A DNA stretch of 64,000 bases from Diphasiastrum complanatum (lineage: Eukaryota > Streptophyta > Lycopodiopsida > Lycopodiales > Lycopodiaceae), in the NCBI GenBank assembly GCA_029204225.1, contig CM055113.1:29536805-29600804 (forward strand). The letters run 5' to 3'. The first letter of the stretch is position 1; each line of letters begins with the position of its first letter. The translations under genes and the position numbers were made by a program. Shown in pieces: positions 46,424 through 57,739 of this stretch. The notes beneath the pieces were generated by a model. The model did not search any database. It was not told the origin of the DNA and saw only the letters and a list, made by a program, of their open reading frames with translations.

Positions 46424-47104
46424 TGTTAAAAATTCACAATTCTAGCTTGACTAGTTTTGGTCATATGACTTGTAAATAGTTAGATGGTCATGATGTGGCT
46501 TGTCACACGTGCCAAATAGCATAGGATTCCATTCATAAGGATGTTCTCAAGTAGACCTAAGTGTTATAACCTTTGGAATGAGTCCAAATTATGCTTAGAT
46601 ACAAGGGAGAAAAAATAGGAGCTATTTTTGGTAATTTTTGCATTGTTGAGGGATCTCCAAGATTCCAACCCTAACTTGGTAGGGATGAAAGATCCACCAA
46701 AATTAGCATTAGGGATAGGTTTAGGGCTACTCATACCTGCCCAAAACCGTGATGGATCATGTATATATAGGTGATGATATCTCACCAAAATCAATCAAGC
46801 AATTTCATGTTTTTTCTCTCATAATGGTGCAATTGCTCTCTATGTTCATAATTGTTTGAGTACTTGTGATTACTAATGATTATAGGATTGAATGTAGGTC
46901 TAGTGTACAGTACTCAGACTTTGGGAGGCCGTACTTTCACACGTGTGAAGCCTTCTTCAAGGATTTGGGCCATTTAGTGAGGTTCAAGCATAGATTTTTG
47001 ATGGATTTTGATGGTTCACTTGTGCTAATCTTATGAAATCATAATATATTGTTTCCCTCATCATTTCAAGTGTTTTAGGATCCTTATTTGCTGTAATTTT
47101 TACA
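46424..47104 (+). mobile_element. 5' LTR of copia F
   Basis: 681 bp, TGTTAAAAATTC to TTTTTACA, paired with 51,819-52,499 of the same length. By eye about eight to nine substitutions and two single-base indels separate them. It is flanked by TGGAT (46,419-46,423), which recurs at 52,500-52,504. It contains TTCACACGTGTGAA at 46,936-46,949 and a TATATATAG box near 46,760. Confidence 0.93.
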
Positions 47105-47117
47105 TCGTATCAGAGCC
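47105..47117 (+). promoter_or_regulatory. Primer-binding site of copia F
   Basis: TCGTATCAGAGCC, one mismatch from the usual TGGTATCAGAGCC. It follows the LTR end directly. Confidence 0.85.
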
Positions 47118-47915
47118 TAAAGGCTGAAATGAGCTAAATCCTTGGTTTTCATTCAATTCGATCACAATTTTTGATCTAAATCTTGTGTAGATTGGATCTT
47201 AGCATCTAGTATTGATTCTAGAACTCAAAGTGAGTCAAATACATTGGAGATTGGTGTTGTGTGACTTCATTTTCAGGTGTTTAGGTGTCTAAAACCAGAG
47301 GCAAAGTTGAATTCAATTCACATTACCAAGATAGCAAGTTTTGCTTGCTCCAAGCATTGATTTCTAAGCGAGTGTTGGAGGTAATTTCATAGAGGAGGCT
47401 TTCTAGCATTCAAGGAGAGGGAAGATCAGAGTTTTGGGGACTCTTCAAGGCTGTTCTAAGGTGTAGTAGGCACCTCCTAAAGTGATTTAGGTTCAGTCCA
47501 ACCATTGCTTGACTTATGCACCAAATTAGATCAATTTTTCATCAATTTTGATCATTTTTTGCTTGTGATTGGATAGTAGATTGTGTTGCATCCTCATTAA
47601 GTTCCATTTAGATCTTTTACAAGTGATTTTGGAAGTATATTAGGTTGCTAAAATTCACTCTTGATCAAATCATTTGGAAGCTTTAATGTTCTTTATAGAA
47701 AGAGGGGCAATTCTACTAGTATTGTCTACTTCAATCAAGCAAGTGCATTGTTTCTAGTATTCTATGATTTGATTTTGTTAGAGATCATTCTTAGATCTTT
47801 ATAGGAAGTCTATTACTGATATTTTCAGGTCCCTAAGAAGTGGGATAAGGTAGACCTTCAATCAAATCAATAGAAGTAACCTTCATTTGTGTCAAGTCCT
47901 TGATTAGGAGACTAG

Positions 47916-48872
47916 ATGGCATCTATAAATGCATATCTTTTGGATACTAATGAAAGGCTCAACAAAACTAACTATTCCATATGGAAAGTTAGAATGGAAT
48001 CCATCATGATCATGCAAGATCTGATGGAAATTGTAAATGGTAAGGAGGGTGAACCTATTCATCCTCAAGAAAAAGCCAAATACATCAAGAGGTGCAATGT
48101 TGCACTACATTGCATAAAAATGAATGTTGCAAATGAACTCTTAAGAGAGGTAGGAGATTGCACTTCAGCTCAAGATGCTTGGGAGACTTTGCAAAAGTTC
48201 TATGAATCCAAGAACCAAACTAGAATGTTAGCTTTGAAGAATCAAATCTATAGAAGCTATCAAAAGAAAGGAGAGAGTGCACATACGTTTTTCCTAACAG
48301 TAAAGGAATTGAACAAAGAGCTAGCCTTTATAGGTGACCCTATCAAGGATGAAGAGCTTGTTCAACTCATATTGAATGGACTAAGCTTTGAGTTTGACAA
48401 TTTGGTTCAGGGATATGCAATTATGGGTAAGCTACCCATACTTGAAGAACTTCAAGGCACACTCATGGCCGAGGAATCAAGAAGGAGCCAAATGCAAGAG
48501 AGGATGGATAGGCTTTCCATCAAAGGTGGAGATGACCAAGCTCTCTTCACCAAAGGCAAAGGCAAGTCCAAAGGCAAAGGATCAACATTCAAGAAGTCTA
48601 CAAAGCTTGAGGATCAAGAAGGACCCTCAAAGGCATCTCCATCAACCACCAAAGTCAATAAGGACAAATCAAAGGTGAAGTGCTACTATTGTAGCAAGAT
48701 GGGGCATTATGCCTCGGAATGCTTCAAGAGGAAGCAAGATCAAAGCCAAGCCAACATGAGCAAAGAGGAGGAGGAGGAGGAGAGTTCACATGAGGACTCT
48801 CTCATGATGTCCATTTCTTCAACAAGCTTCAAAGGAGAAGATCCTTGGTGGATTGACTCGGGTGCTAGTTGA
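47916..48872 (+). CDS. Copia F Gag
   Basis: 318 codons from ATG 47,916. UBN2-type Gag core (NERLNKTNYSIWKVRMESIM, then SAQDAWETLQKFYESK and LVQLILNGLSFEFDNLVQGY), a lysine-rich segment, the zinc knuckle CYYCSKMGHYASEC, an acidic stretch and the protease start PWWIDSGAS, then a stop at 48,872. The stop results from a deletion of about 80 nt relative to element A, which removes the sequence after DSGAS and shifts frame. Gag itself is intact. An 800-bp leader separates it from the LTR. Confidence 0.93.
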   Translation: MASINAYLLDTNERLNKTNYSIWKVRMESIMIMQDLMEIVNGKEGEPIHPQEKAKYIKRCNVALHCIKMNVANELLREVGDCTSAQDAWETLQKFYESKNQTRMLALKNQIYRSYQKKGESAHTFFLTVKELNKELAFIGDPIKDEELVQLILNGLSFEFDNLVQGYAIMGKLPILEELQGTLMAEESRRSQMQERMDRLSIKGGDDQALFTKGKGKSKGKGSTFKKSTKLEDQEGPSKASPSTTKVNKDKSKVKCYYCSKMGHYASECFKRKQDQSQANMSKEEEEEESSHEDSLMMSISSTSFKGEDPWWIDSGAS

Positions 48873-48873
48873 T

Positions 48874-51804
48874 GAAGCTTGTAAGATTGAAGGAGTTGGT
48901 AGAATTCCCCTTTGCTTAGGATCTTCCAAAAAGATCAACATAGAAGGTGTTTTGTACATTCCTACAATAACAAAGAATCTACTAAGTGTTGGCCAAATGG
49001 TAGACAATGGTTTCAATGTTGACTTTGCTTCAAATGAATGTTTCATCAAGAAGAAGGGTAAGATAGTGGCTAAGGGCACTAGACTTGGCAAACTTTATAA
49101 GTTGAATGCATTTGTGGATACTAATGTTGTCATGTTGGCCGAGAAAAGCAAGATATCTACCTTTACTTTATGGCACAAAAGACTTGGACATGTCAACTCG
49201 GGTTCCATGGAGGCTATGATCAAGAAGGAGTATGCTTTAGGCCTACCAAGGTCTATTGGGAAGGAAGACAAGGTTTGTGAAGCTTGTGCCTTATCCAAGG
49301 CACATAAGAAGGTGTTTCCTAACTCCATCACAAAGTCATCTCATCCTCTTGAACTCATACACTCAGATGTGCACATTGCTAGCACCAAATCTAATGGAGG
49401 TTCATCCATGTTTTTAACCTTCATTGATGACTACTCAAGATATTGTTGGGTGTTCTTACTTTCCTTCAAGTCTCAAGTATTTGATACTTTTGTGAAGTTC
49501 AAGTTGTTTGTGGAAAAGCATCATAATCATAGCATCAAGATTCTTAGAAGTGACAATGGTGGAGAATTCATCTCCAATGAGTTCAAGGCCTTTTGTGAGG
49601 AGGAAGGGATCAAGAAAGAGACTTCTTGTCCTTACAACCCTCAACAAAATGGAGTTGCTGAAAGAAGGAATAGAACATTATGTGATTGTTCTAAGGCTTT
49701 AAGATTAGATGCTTGTTTGTCCAGATCCTTTTGGGGTGAGTCTCTTGTATGTGCAAACTACTTGATGAATAGGGTGTCTTGCAAAGCAATTGAAGGCAAA
49801 ACTCCTTATGAGATGTTGTATGGAAAGAAACCCAATCTTAATCACTTGAAAGTTTTTGGGTGTATATGTTATGTGCATGTGCCATTGGAAACAAGAACCA
49901 AGGAGGATCCATCTTCCACAAGAGGGATCATGCTTGGATATGCAAGCTCAAGCAAGGGCTACAAAGTCTATCTCCCATCCTTGAACAAATTTGTTGTTTC
50001 AAGGGATGTCATCTTTGATGAACATCATATGCATATGCTTGAAGAAGGCTCAAGTGCTCCAACAATCAAGAAGAAGATGGCCGAGGAGCAAGATCTTGGT
50101 TTTGAGGAGGAGCTCATGGAGGAGCAAGCACCAAACCCACCTATCACACCAAGGAGATCTTCAAGGGCAAAAGTGGAGCCATCAAGGCTCACATATCAAG
50201 GCAAAGGACAGCAAGTTGAGGGTATCTCATCCACTTCTTATGCTTTATCTAGTTTTGAAGAACCGTCTAATGTTGAAGATGCATTCAACTCCAAAGAATG
50301 GTATAAAGCTATGTTGGATGAGTATGATGCCTTGATTGAGAATGAAACTTGGTTGCTTGTTGAGAGACCTCAAAGGAATGTAATAGGATGCAAGTGGGTC
50401 TTCAAGCTTAAGTTGAATGCAAATGGGAGTGTTAACAAACATAAAGCAAGATTAGTTGCAAAAGGTTATGCTCAAGAGAGAGGGATAGACTATGAGGAAA
50501 CTTTTGCACCCGTGGCCAAGATGGTCACAATAAGGCTAATCATTGCACTTGCATCACATTTTGGATGGATTCTATGTCAAATGGATGTCTCTAATGCTTT
50601 CTTGAATGGTTTTTTGGAAGAGGATATCTATATGGAGCAGCCACAAGGGTTCATCAAGCATGGAATGGAGAACAAAGTATGTCATCTCCAAAGAAGCATC
50701 TATGGCTTGAAGCAAGCCTCGAGATCTTGGAATTCAAGACTACATTGCTATCTTATTTCACTTTCTTTTGTTCAAAGTGAATATGATCCTACTCTTTACA
50801 TTAAGTTTGATGATGTTGGTATTGTACTTTTACTCATTTATGTAGATGACATCATCATTAGTGGAAATAGTGTTGATGGTATTGAAAAAATCAAGATAGA
50901 TCTATCCTTAGAGTTCAAGATGGTAGATCTAGGGTGTCTTCACTTCATCTTAGGCATCGAAGTACTTAGAGGGTCTGATTTTATCTTTATAAGTCAAGTA
51001 AACTATGCTCAAAGTCTTTTGAAGAAGTTTAAGATGGAAGTATGCAAAAGTGTTGACACACCAATGGAGCAAGATGTAAAAGTGCCAAATGAAGATGATG
51101 AAAGATCCTTCATGGACATCACTTTGTTTAGGCAACTTATAGGTTCCTTAATGTGGATCACTATAACTAGACCAGATCTTAGCTTTAGTGTATGTAGGTT
51201 GAGCCAATCCATGCAAAAGCCATTGAATATCCATTGGAAAAAGGCTAAGAGGATTCTAAGATACATCTCGGGTACATTGGATTTTGGGATTCTATATAGA
51301 GGAGATGTGATTAACCTTCATGCATTTAGTGATTCAGATTTTGCAAGGGACAAGAGGGATAGGAAATCAACAAGTGCCTATTCAACTTTCATAGGAGAAG
51401 GTGTGGTTTCATGGCTTTCAAAAAAGCAAGAAACTACATCTCTATCTTCAACCGAGGCCGAGTACAAAGCTTTGACAACCACTACAAAGGAGGTACTTTG
51501 GATCAAGAGATTATTGGTGGAACTAAAGATCATGGATTCAGAGGAGGCACCAATCATCTACAATGACAATATATCAGCCCAACACCTTGCATCTAACCCA
51601 ATCTTCCATGCAAGATCTAAGCACATTGAGATATGCCATCACTTTGTGAGAGAAATGGTGCAAGCCAAGGAGATTGCTTTGGAGCATGTTCCAAGCAATG
51701 AATGTGTAGCTGATATACTTACTAAACCACTTCAAAAGACACCTTTTATGAAGTTCAGATCATCACTTGGAGTGATTAGTAAAGCAATGATTGAACCAAG
51801 CTAG
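48874..51804 (+). CDS. Copia F Pol: integrase, reverse transcriptase, RNase H
   Basis: One open frame of more than 970 codons, offset from Gag by the protease deletion, with no natural start codon near its beginning. Domains in order: protease C-terminus (KNLLSVGQM); GAG-pre-integrase (LWHKRLGHVNSGSMEAM); zinc finger ending CEACALSKAH; integrase core with HSDVH, FIDDYSR, LRSDNGGEF and YNPQQNGVAERRN; RT with WKWVFK-like CKWVFKLKLN, DVSNAFLNG and the catalytic YVDD; and RNase H with SDSDFARDKRDRKSTSAYST, SSTEAEYKAL and DILTKPLQKTPFMKFRSSL. The frame ends 14 bp before the 3' LTR. All catalytic boxes look intact. Only the protease is broken, so this is a nearly complete recent element. Confidence 0.95.
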   Translation, partial: EACKIEGVGRIPLCLGSSKKINIEGVLYIPTITKNLLSVGQMVDNGFNVDFASNECFIKKKGKIVAKGTRLGKLYKLNAFVDTNVVMLAEKSKISTFTLWHKRLGHVNSGSMEAMIKKEYALGLPRSIGKEDKVCEACALSKAHKKVFPNSITKSSHPLELIHSDVHIASTKSNGGSSMFLTFIDDYSRYCWVFLLSFKSQVFDTFVKFKLFVEKHHNHSIKILRSDNGGEFISNEFKAFCEEEGIKKETSCPYNPQQNGVAERRNRTLCDCSKALRLDACLSRSFWGESLVCANYLMNRVSCKAIEGKTPYEMLYGKKPNLNHLKVFGCICYVHVPLETRTKEDPSSTRGIMLGYASSSKGYKVYLPSLNKFVVSRDVIFDEHHMHMLEEGSSAPTIKKKMAEEQDLGFEEELMEEQAPNPPITPRRSSRAKVEPSRLTYQGKGQQVEGISSTSYALSSFEEPSNVEDAFNSKEWYKAMLDEYDALIENETWLLVERPQRNVIGCKWVFKLKLNANGSVNKHKARLVAKGYAQERGIDYEETFAPVAKMVTIRLIIALASHFGWILCQMDVSNAFLNGFLEEDIYMEQPQGFIKHGMENKVCHLQRSIYGLKQASRSWNSRLHCYLISLSFVQSEYDPTLYIKFDDVGIVLLLIYVDDIIISGNSVDGIEKIKIDLSLEFKMVDLGCLHFILGIEVLRGSDFIFISQVNYAQSLLKKFKMEVCKSVDTPMEQDVKVPNEDDERSFMDITLFRQLIGSLMWITITRPDLSFSVCRLSQSMQKPLNIHWKKAKRILRYISGTLDFGILYRGDVINLHAFSDSDFARDKRDRKSTSAYSTFIGEGVVSWLSKKQETTSLSSTEAEYKALTTTTKEVLWIKRLLVELKIMDSEEAPIIYNDNISAQHLASNPIFHARSKHIEICHHFVREMVQAKEIALEHVPSNECVADILTKPLQKTPFMKFRSSLGVISKAMIEPS

Positions 51805-51805
51805 A

Positions 51806-51818
51806 TAGTGAGGAGGAG
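51806..51818 (+). promoter_or_regulatory. Polypurine tract of copia F
   Basis: The purine-rich GTGAGGAGGAG lies immediately before the 3' LTR start TGTTAAAA, where plus-strand DNA synthesis is primed. Confidence 0.8.
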
Positions 51819-52499
51819 TGTTAAAAATTCACAATTCTAGCTTGACTAGTTTTGGTCATATGACTTGTAAATAGTTAGATGGTCATGATGTGGCTTGTCA
51901 CACATGCCAAATAGCATAGGATTCCATTCATAAGGATGTTCTCAAGTAGACCTAAGTGTTAGAACCTTTGGAATGAGTCCAAATTATGCTTAGATACAAG
52001 GGAGAAAAAATAGGAGCTATTTTTGGTAATTTTGCATTGTTGAGGGATCTCCAAGATTCCAACCCTAACTTGGTAGGGATGAAAGATCCACCAAAATTAG
52101 AATTAGGGATAGGTTTAGGGCTACTCATACCTGCCCAAAACCGTGATGGATCATGTATATATAGGTGATGATGTCTCACCAAAATCAATCAAGCAATTTC
52201 ATGTTTTTTCTCTCATAATGGTGCAATTGCTCTCTATGTTCATAATTGTTTGAGTACTTGTGATTACTAATGATTATAGGATTGAATGTAGGTCTGGTGT
52301 ACAGTACTCAGACTGTGGGAGGCCGTACTTTCACACGTGTGAAGCCTTCTTCAAGGATTTGGGCCATTTAGTGAGGTTCAAGCATAGATTTTTGATGGAT
52401 TTTGATGGTTCAACTTGTGCTAATCTTATGAGATCATAATCTATTGTTTCCCTCATCATTTCAAGTGTTTTAGGATCCTTATTTGCTGTAATTTTTACA
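51819..52499 (+). mobile_element. 3' LTR of copia F
   Basis: 681 bp, same ends as the 5' LTR, followed by the target-site duplication TGGAT (52,500-52,504). TTCACACGTGTGAA is at 52,330-52,343. Low LTR divergence marks a recent insertion into gypsy 2. Confidence 0.93.
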
Positions 52500-52504
52500 T
52501 GGAT

Positions 52505-53004
52505 GTGGTAGTAAATGGTGGTGGTAGTGGTGGAAGAGAAGTTGTGGTAGTAGGTAAGGAAACTGGAACTGTGGAAGTTGGCTGAGTGGACAAAATCACG
52601 TTTATTGAACCCGAACTTGAAGCTCCGACATCCAATGAACTGTCTGCTCCGGCTACGGCTTGTCTACGTTGTTGGGCCTGTTGGAGTAAGGCCTCCTGCT
52701 ACGCTAGAACCTCCTTTGGGACTTGAGGTTTGGAGTTGGACATATCCGGAGGCAAATATCTTTTGAATGACATAAGGTCCTTGGCCAGAAAATTTCAGTT
52801 TTCCTTTGAATGCTTTGGCTTGGTATAACATGACTTTATCTCCCACCTGGAACCCTCTAAGTTTTAAGGATCGATCATACCATGCCTTTTGTCGACGTTT
52901 GTGGACTTGTTGAGCATGGATGCTGATGTGATGTGTTTCACACAGTTGTTCCAGATGAAATAATCTATTTGCTAGGATCTGTCGATTATCCAGCTCAAGA
53001 TTAT
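52505..53004 (-). pseudogene. Gypsy 2 integrase C-terminus
   Basis: AQQVHKRRQKAWYDRSLKL, GDKVMLYQAKAFKGKLKFSG and QGPYVIQKIFASGYVQLQ are the usual region after the DDE core, leading to the chromodomain-like end. Sequence continues into 45,610-46,418 across copia F. The upstream junction at 53,004 is with copia B3. Confidence 0.8.
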
Positions 53005-53930
53005 AGGCTACTCAAAGAGATGGAACATGAGAAGCCTGTATGACATCTACAAGAAAGACAGTCACAGGTCTGAAGATATCCATACTCGATATTGAGTTCT
53101 GCAAAGCCTGTCAAAAAGGCAAACAACATCGGAATCCATTCACACATGAGGGAAGAAGAGCCAAATAAGTTCTTGAGCTCGTCCACTCAGATGTCTATGG
53201 ACCAATGAAAGTGGATTCGCTCTCAAGATCGAGGTATTTCCTGACGCTCATTGATGATTACAACCGGATGACAACGATCTACTACTTTAAGAAAAAATCT
53301 GAAGTGTTTGACTCTTTCAAGAAGTTTGTGGCATTTGAAGAGAGACACACCTCAAAGAAGATTCAGATAATTAGATTTGATAATGGAGGTGAATACAAGA
53401 GCACAATTTTTTTTAAATTCTGCCAAGAACAGGGGATAGAGCATCAATTCACTCCTGCATACACCCCCGAATATAATGGTGTCGCAGAACGAAGAAACAG
53501 GATGCTAGTCGAAGGAGCCAGATGCATGATGGCACAGGCTCGATTGACAAGTCAATTTTGGGCTGAGGCAATAGTTGCAGTAGTACGCCTGTAGAACAGA
53601 TCAACAACTACAGCCTTGGAAAACAAGACACTGTACGAAATGTGGACAAGTAATCTGTCATACGTGCATGTATTTGGATGTGCAGCATACAAGCACATTC
53701 CAAAAGGAAAAAAAACAAACTCGATAAAAAATCAGAACAAACAATCATGGTCGGATACTCGAACGGATCACAAGTGTACAGGCTCTACAATCCAACCATG
53801 AAGAAGGTCGTTTTGAGTAGAGATGTGAAGTTCGATGAGTCCACATTCCCTGGACTGAAGGATGAAAAAGGCCATGAGATCTTCACACTGATGCCAATTC
53901 AAGAGGGAGATCGAGAAAGTCTAGCTGATT
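53005..53930 (+). pseudogene. Copia B3 integrase fragment
   Basis: NMRSLYDIYKKD and the zinc segment CKACQKGKQHR, stops, then from 53,205 a longer open frame: RYFLTLIDDYNRMTTIYYF, IIRFDNGGEY (Ser of SDNGGEY changed to Phe), PAYTPEYNGVAERRNRML. After a stop comes YVHVFGCAAYKHIPKGKK and, with a frameshift, SRDVKFDESTFPG. The frame ends at ESLAD, where LTR sequence starts. Confidence 0.85.
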
Positions 53931-54340
53931 AGCGTTAACTACTCTTGTAATTCTCTGTTTAGCTATCTTGTAAACTCCACACAGTGGAGATATAAACACA
54001 ATTTTGGATCAACACAAAAATTAGAGCTAAAAAGAAGAAAAAGAGTAGAATAGAAACACACAAAGAGACGAAAATAGTTGTGCATAAAAGTCCGCCAACG
54101 AGTAGAACACAACGATAGAGCTGAGTGTCAGGCCGCCAACGAACGAGACATTGACCATCTCGCTCCAGACTCAAAAATCGATAATACAGTTGCTCTCTCT
54201 TTCCCATCTCTTTGATTTTTGTTGTCTTGATTGCTAGAATGATTTATGTTCTGTGATCTATGGTCACATGCCTAGGATCTTGAAAGCTTCCGCAAAAGAA
54301 AACTAATAAAAAAAAAATATGTTTGTGAAACCATTTGCAA
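53931..54340 (+). mobile_element. Family B LTR, right part
   Basis: Starts within the LTR at TAGCGTTAACTACTC and ends TTTGCAACA at 54,340, next to TGGTATCAAAGC. Integrase lies to its left and a primer-binding site to its right, which is not the order of a normal element. Confidence 0.8.
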
Positions 54341-54466
54341 CATGGTATCAAAGCACTGAGGTTATCACTGCATGATATCTGAACAATGATTCTCTAGGCA
54401 ACACAATATGGCTACAACAATCCACACGAGAATAGAAATCAGTCTTGATGGCGGAAACTACGATAT
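54341..54466 (+). pseudogene. Copia B leader and first codons of Gag
   Basis: A primer-binding site variant TGGTATCAAAGC, then a leader and MATTIHTRIEISLDGGNYDI at 54,409-54,468. It is cut and followed by gypsy 2 integrase sequence in the opposite orientation. Confidence 0.75.
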
Positions 54467-56655
54467 AGCGAGATTGAGTGTGTGTAGCAGCGGGACTAAT
54501 GGGTCCAACATAATCAATTTCCCATTTCTGAGTGACAAGATGTAAAGGCATATCCTTGAAGAGAGTTGTCCACCAAAATTTGGCCAAGAGGATTTTTAAA
54601 GTAGTGATTTCGGAAGAAAAATGACCTGCTCCAACACCTTCATGAGTGAGGGAGATGATAGAGGGTATTTCACCTTCAGTAAGACAACATCGGATAATTC
54701 CATCTAACCCTTGTTTGTAAAGTTGGCCTACAATTAACGTATAAGATTTGGTTTTGAGGATCAACACATGTTGTTTGGGTTTAGATAAGGATGGATTCCT
54801 TTTTCCTAAAGTTAAATATTCTATGATTTCCTTGGCCCAAATGGGTGTAGAGTCAACCTAAAATAAGATGGCATCGGGTAAATCATCGTTGACGCCTTGA
54901 TCTGGGGTAGGTAGGTTAGGAATTCGAGATAGATGGTCTGCTAAAAAATGTTGAACTCCCTTTTGAACCACGATCCTAAACTCAAATTCTCACAGTAAGA
55001 GGATCCATCGAGTGATACGACCAGTGGTGCAAGTCTTGTTGATGAGATATAGGAGTGCTTGATGATTAGTGAAGAAGGCAAAAAATTTTCCTAGAAGATA
55101 ATGGCGAAACTTCTAAACCGCATATACCATTTCCAAAGCTTCCCGTTCGGCAGTGGTATAATTGACTTCAGCAGGTATCAATTGTCTACTGAAAAATCGG
55201 ATTGGATAATCCTTTTTGAATTCTCCCGGTTGGATGAGCACTACTCCAATGGCATACTTGGATGCATCGGTATGCACATGGAACTCTTTGGAGTAATCAG
55301 GAGCCCGGAGGATAGGTGCATTGGTAAGGGCTTCTTTGAGTTGATTGAATGCGATGCATTGTTCATCAGTCCAATTGGGGACAACAACTACTTTGTAGAT
55401 TAATCATGCTTTATTAGCGAAGTTAAAAATAAAGCACCGATAGTAGTTGGCGTGGCCAAGGAAAGAATACACTTGGCGGATGGTACGTGGTTCCGGTAGA
55501 TTTTGAATGATGAGGATCTTTTCTGGGTCAATTGTGATGCCATCTTTTGAAATGATATGGCCTAACACAATACCATGTGTTACCCAGATCTGGCATTTTT
55601 CAAGGTTCATGGAGATGTCGAATCGTTGACATTGGATAAAAAAGATAGATGTCGTGATTCTTCTGAATGTGCACCTAAATCATCCAAGTAAACTTCTAGG
55701 GTGTCGCCCATCTGTTGAGAAAAGACAGTTTGCATAGCACGTTGGAAGGTGCAAGAGGCATTACAGAGACCAAAGGGCATGACTTTCCAACAGAATGTTC
55801 TCCATTCTATGGCAAAAGCAATTTTATGTTGATTTTCATCAGCAATTTGGATCATATTATATCCGCTAAAGCCATCTAAGAAGGAGTAGGCCTCATCTCC
55901 TGCTCGATTATCTAGGATGGATTCTCCGAAAGGTAATGGAAAATGATCACGTTTTCTAATGGCATTAAGTTTTTGAAATCGACACAGATCCGGAGTTTTC
56001 CATTTTTCTTAGGAACGATGACAATTGGGGAGACCCACTCAATATGTTCGATTTCAAAGATGAATCTTTCATCTAACAAGAGTTGGAGTTCTTCTTTGAT
56101 TTTGGCCTTGTATATTGGATTGCATAAGTAGGGACAACTAGCAGTTGGCCTCGCACCTAGTTAAGGGTAATATAATGCACAGCTACTTGGGGGGAGACTC
56201 ATTTCATGTCTTTATAGGACCAAGCAAAGACATGTCTATATCTACACAGGAGCTTTTCAAGTCATTTGCGTTGTTCGCGATTGAGATGAGCCCCGATGTG
56301 GACAATGTATTCGTTACTTTCATTTGGCTCACTCAAGGAAAGAATGATGGTTTGGGCAGGGCCTTCATAGGGCGAATTACCATTTGGCTCACGTTGAGCT
56401 TGGGGTAATTGGATTGTGACATCCTCGATCGTATAGTCGTTAAACTATTCAAGCACATTATGTGTTGGAGATTTGAGGGGGGCCTTGTCTTTCAACTGTC
56501 TGCATGGTGATTTTGGAGGTTCGGAGTTTGGTGTAGGAACATATGCAATCTCAGAAACTTCCCTAGCAGTGGTAAGGTCATCAGGCGGCTGAATCTAAAG
56601 AGGTTTCTTCATCTTTTCCTTCATGGTATTGTCAGAAATGGTGAACTCCTGCAAC
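54467..56655 (-). pseudogene. Gypsy 2 reverse transcriptase, RNase H and start of integrase
   Basis: Pre-RT motif YRHVFAWSYKDMKRVSPQV, then RT blocks WVSPIVIVPKKNGKLRICVD, WRTFCWKVMPFGLCNASCTF and the catalytic box VYLDDLG (YLDD). Next GLVLGHIISKDGI-like (IVLGHIISKDGI) and FLGHANYYRCFI. RNase H: HVHTDASKYAIGVVL, TTAEREALEMVYAV and FFTNHQALLYLINK. Integrase: LTHEGVGAGHFSSEITTLKI and WEIDYVGPISPAATHT. Frameshifts and stops are present. The integrase DDE core between here and 53,004 is missing. Confidence 0.88.
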
Positions 56656-56667
56656 TTTGCCGCAAAG

Positions 56668-57400
56668 CAAAAGTCAACGAGCCTTGACTCGAAGGTCAAA
56701 CGATTCGCGAAAGTCAGCGTTCTTCCGGGACAAACGAAGAACGAACGATTTGTGAATCATTCGTGAATTGTAAACATACCTCTAGGACCGCAAGAACCGC
56801 AAAGGGACGCAAAATGAAAAGACATGAAAGAAACGAAAGGAAACGAAAGAAATGAAGGGGAATCCTTCGTGCTGCAGCTGACAGCTCAACAGGCTTGGAG
56901 TCCTAGACTTCACGCCCAGCTGAAATGGGTAGCAACTGATTAGTTGATTAGTGTTAACTACTCTTGTAATTCTCTATTTAGCTATCTTGTAAACTCCACA
57001 CAGTGGAGATAAAAACTATATGTATGGATCATAACGAAGACTGTAACATAGAGAATGTGCGTGAGTAGAGCAGAAAAGAAAAACATCAGAAACGAAAGAG
57101 CTGTGCATAAAAGTCTGCCAAGGAGTAGAACACAGCGAAAGAGCAGAGCGTCAGGCCGCCAACAAGCGTGACACTGATGATCTCGCTCTTAAAATCAAAC
57201 TGATAATTGATTGTTCTATTTTTGTGCATCTCCTTGTCTTCCGCTATCTTGATTGCTAGAATGAAATCTATTCTGTTGTTAGAATGGAATCCGTTCTATG
57301 ATGTGTAGTCGCATGTCTAGGTTCCTGTGAAGCTTCCGCACAAAAGAAAATTTCAAAGAAACAAAATTGTTCGCGACAACGAAATGAAACCAGTTTCGCG
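56668..57400 (+). mobile_element. 5' LTR of copia B4
   Basis: Family B LTR of about 733 bp, beginning CAAAAGTCAACGAGCC (TG changed to CA) and ending CAGTTTCGCG. The last bases and the start of the primer-binding site (TATCAGAGC remains at 57,401) are lost. It is inserted into or against gypsy 2. Confidence 0.8.
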
Positions 57401-57461
57401 TATCAGAGCACACAGGTTGTCAAAACTGATATCTAAGCAGTGATTCTCTAGACAACACAAT

Positions 57462-57739
57462 ATGGCTACAACAATCCAAACAAGATTAGCAATCAGTCTG
57501 GATGGTGCAAATTACAGTGATTCAAGATCAAAACACTTCTGAAGGGCAAAGGCATCTGGTCGGTGACCGAACTCTCAGAGGTGCAGCCTCTAGAAGGAGA
57601 CCCGAGGAGAGCTAAATGGATCAGAAAAGATGAGCGTGCAATGGCGATCATCGTTTCATCCATCAATGAAGATCTACTCATGCAGATTGAAGACTGTGAA
57701 AGCAGCCATGCAGCGTGGGAAAGATTAAAACAAAAGTAT
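57462..57739 (+). pseudogene. Copia B4 Gag N-terminus
   Basis: MATTIQTRLAISLDGANY, a frameshift, then KLSEVQ-type TELSEVQPLEGDPRRAKWIR and SINEDLLMQIEDCESSHAAW. It stops at KQKY, where family B RNase H begins in the opposite orientation. Confidence 0.85.
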
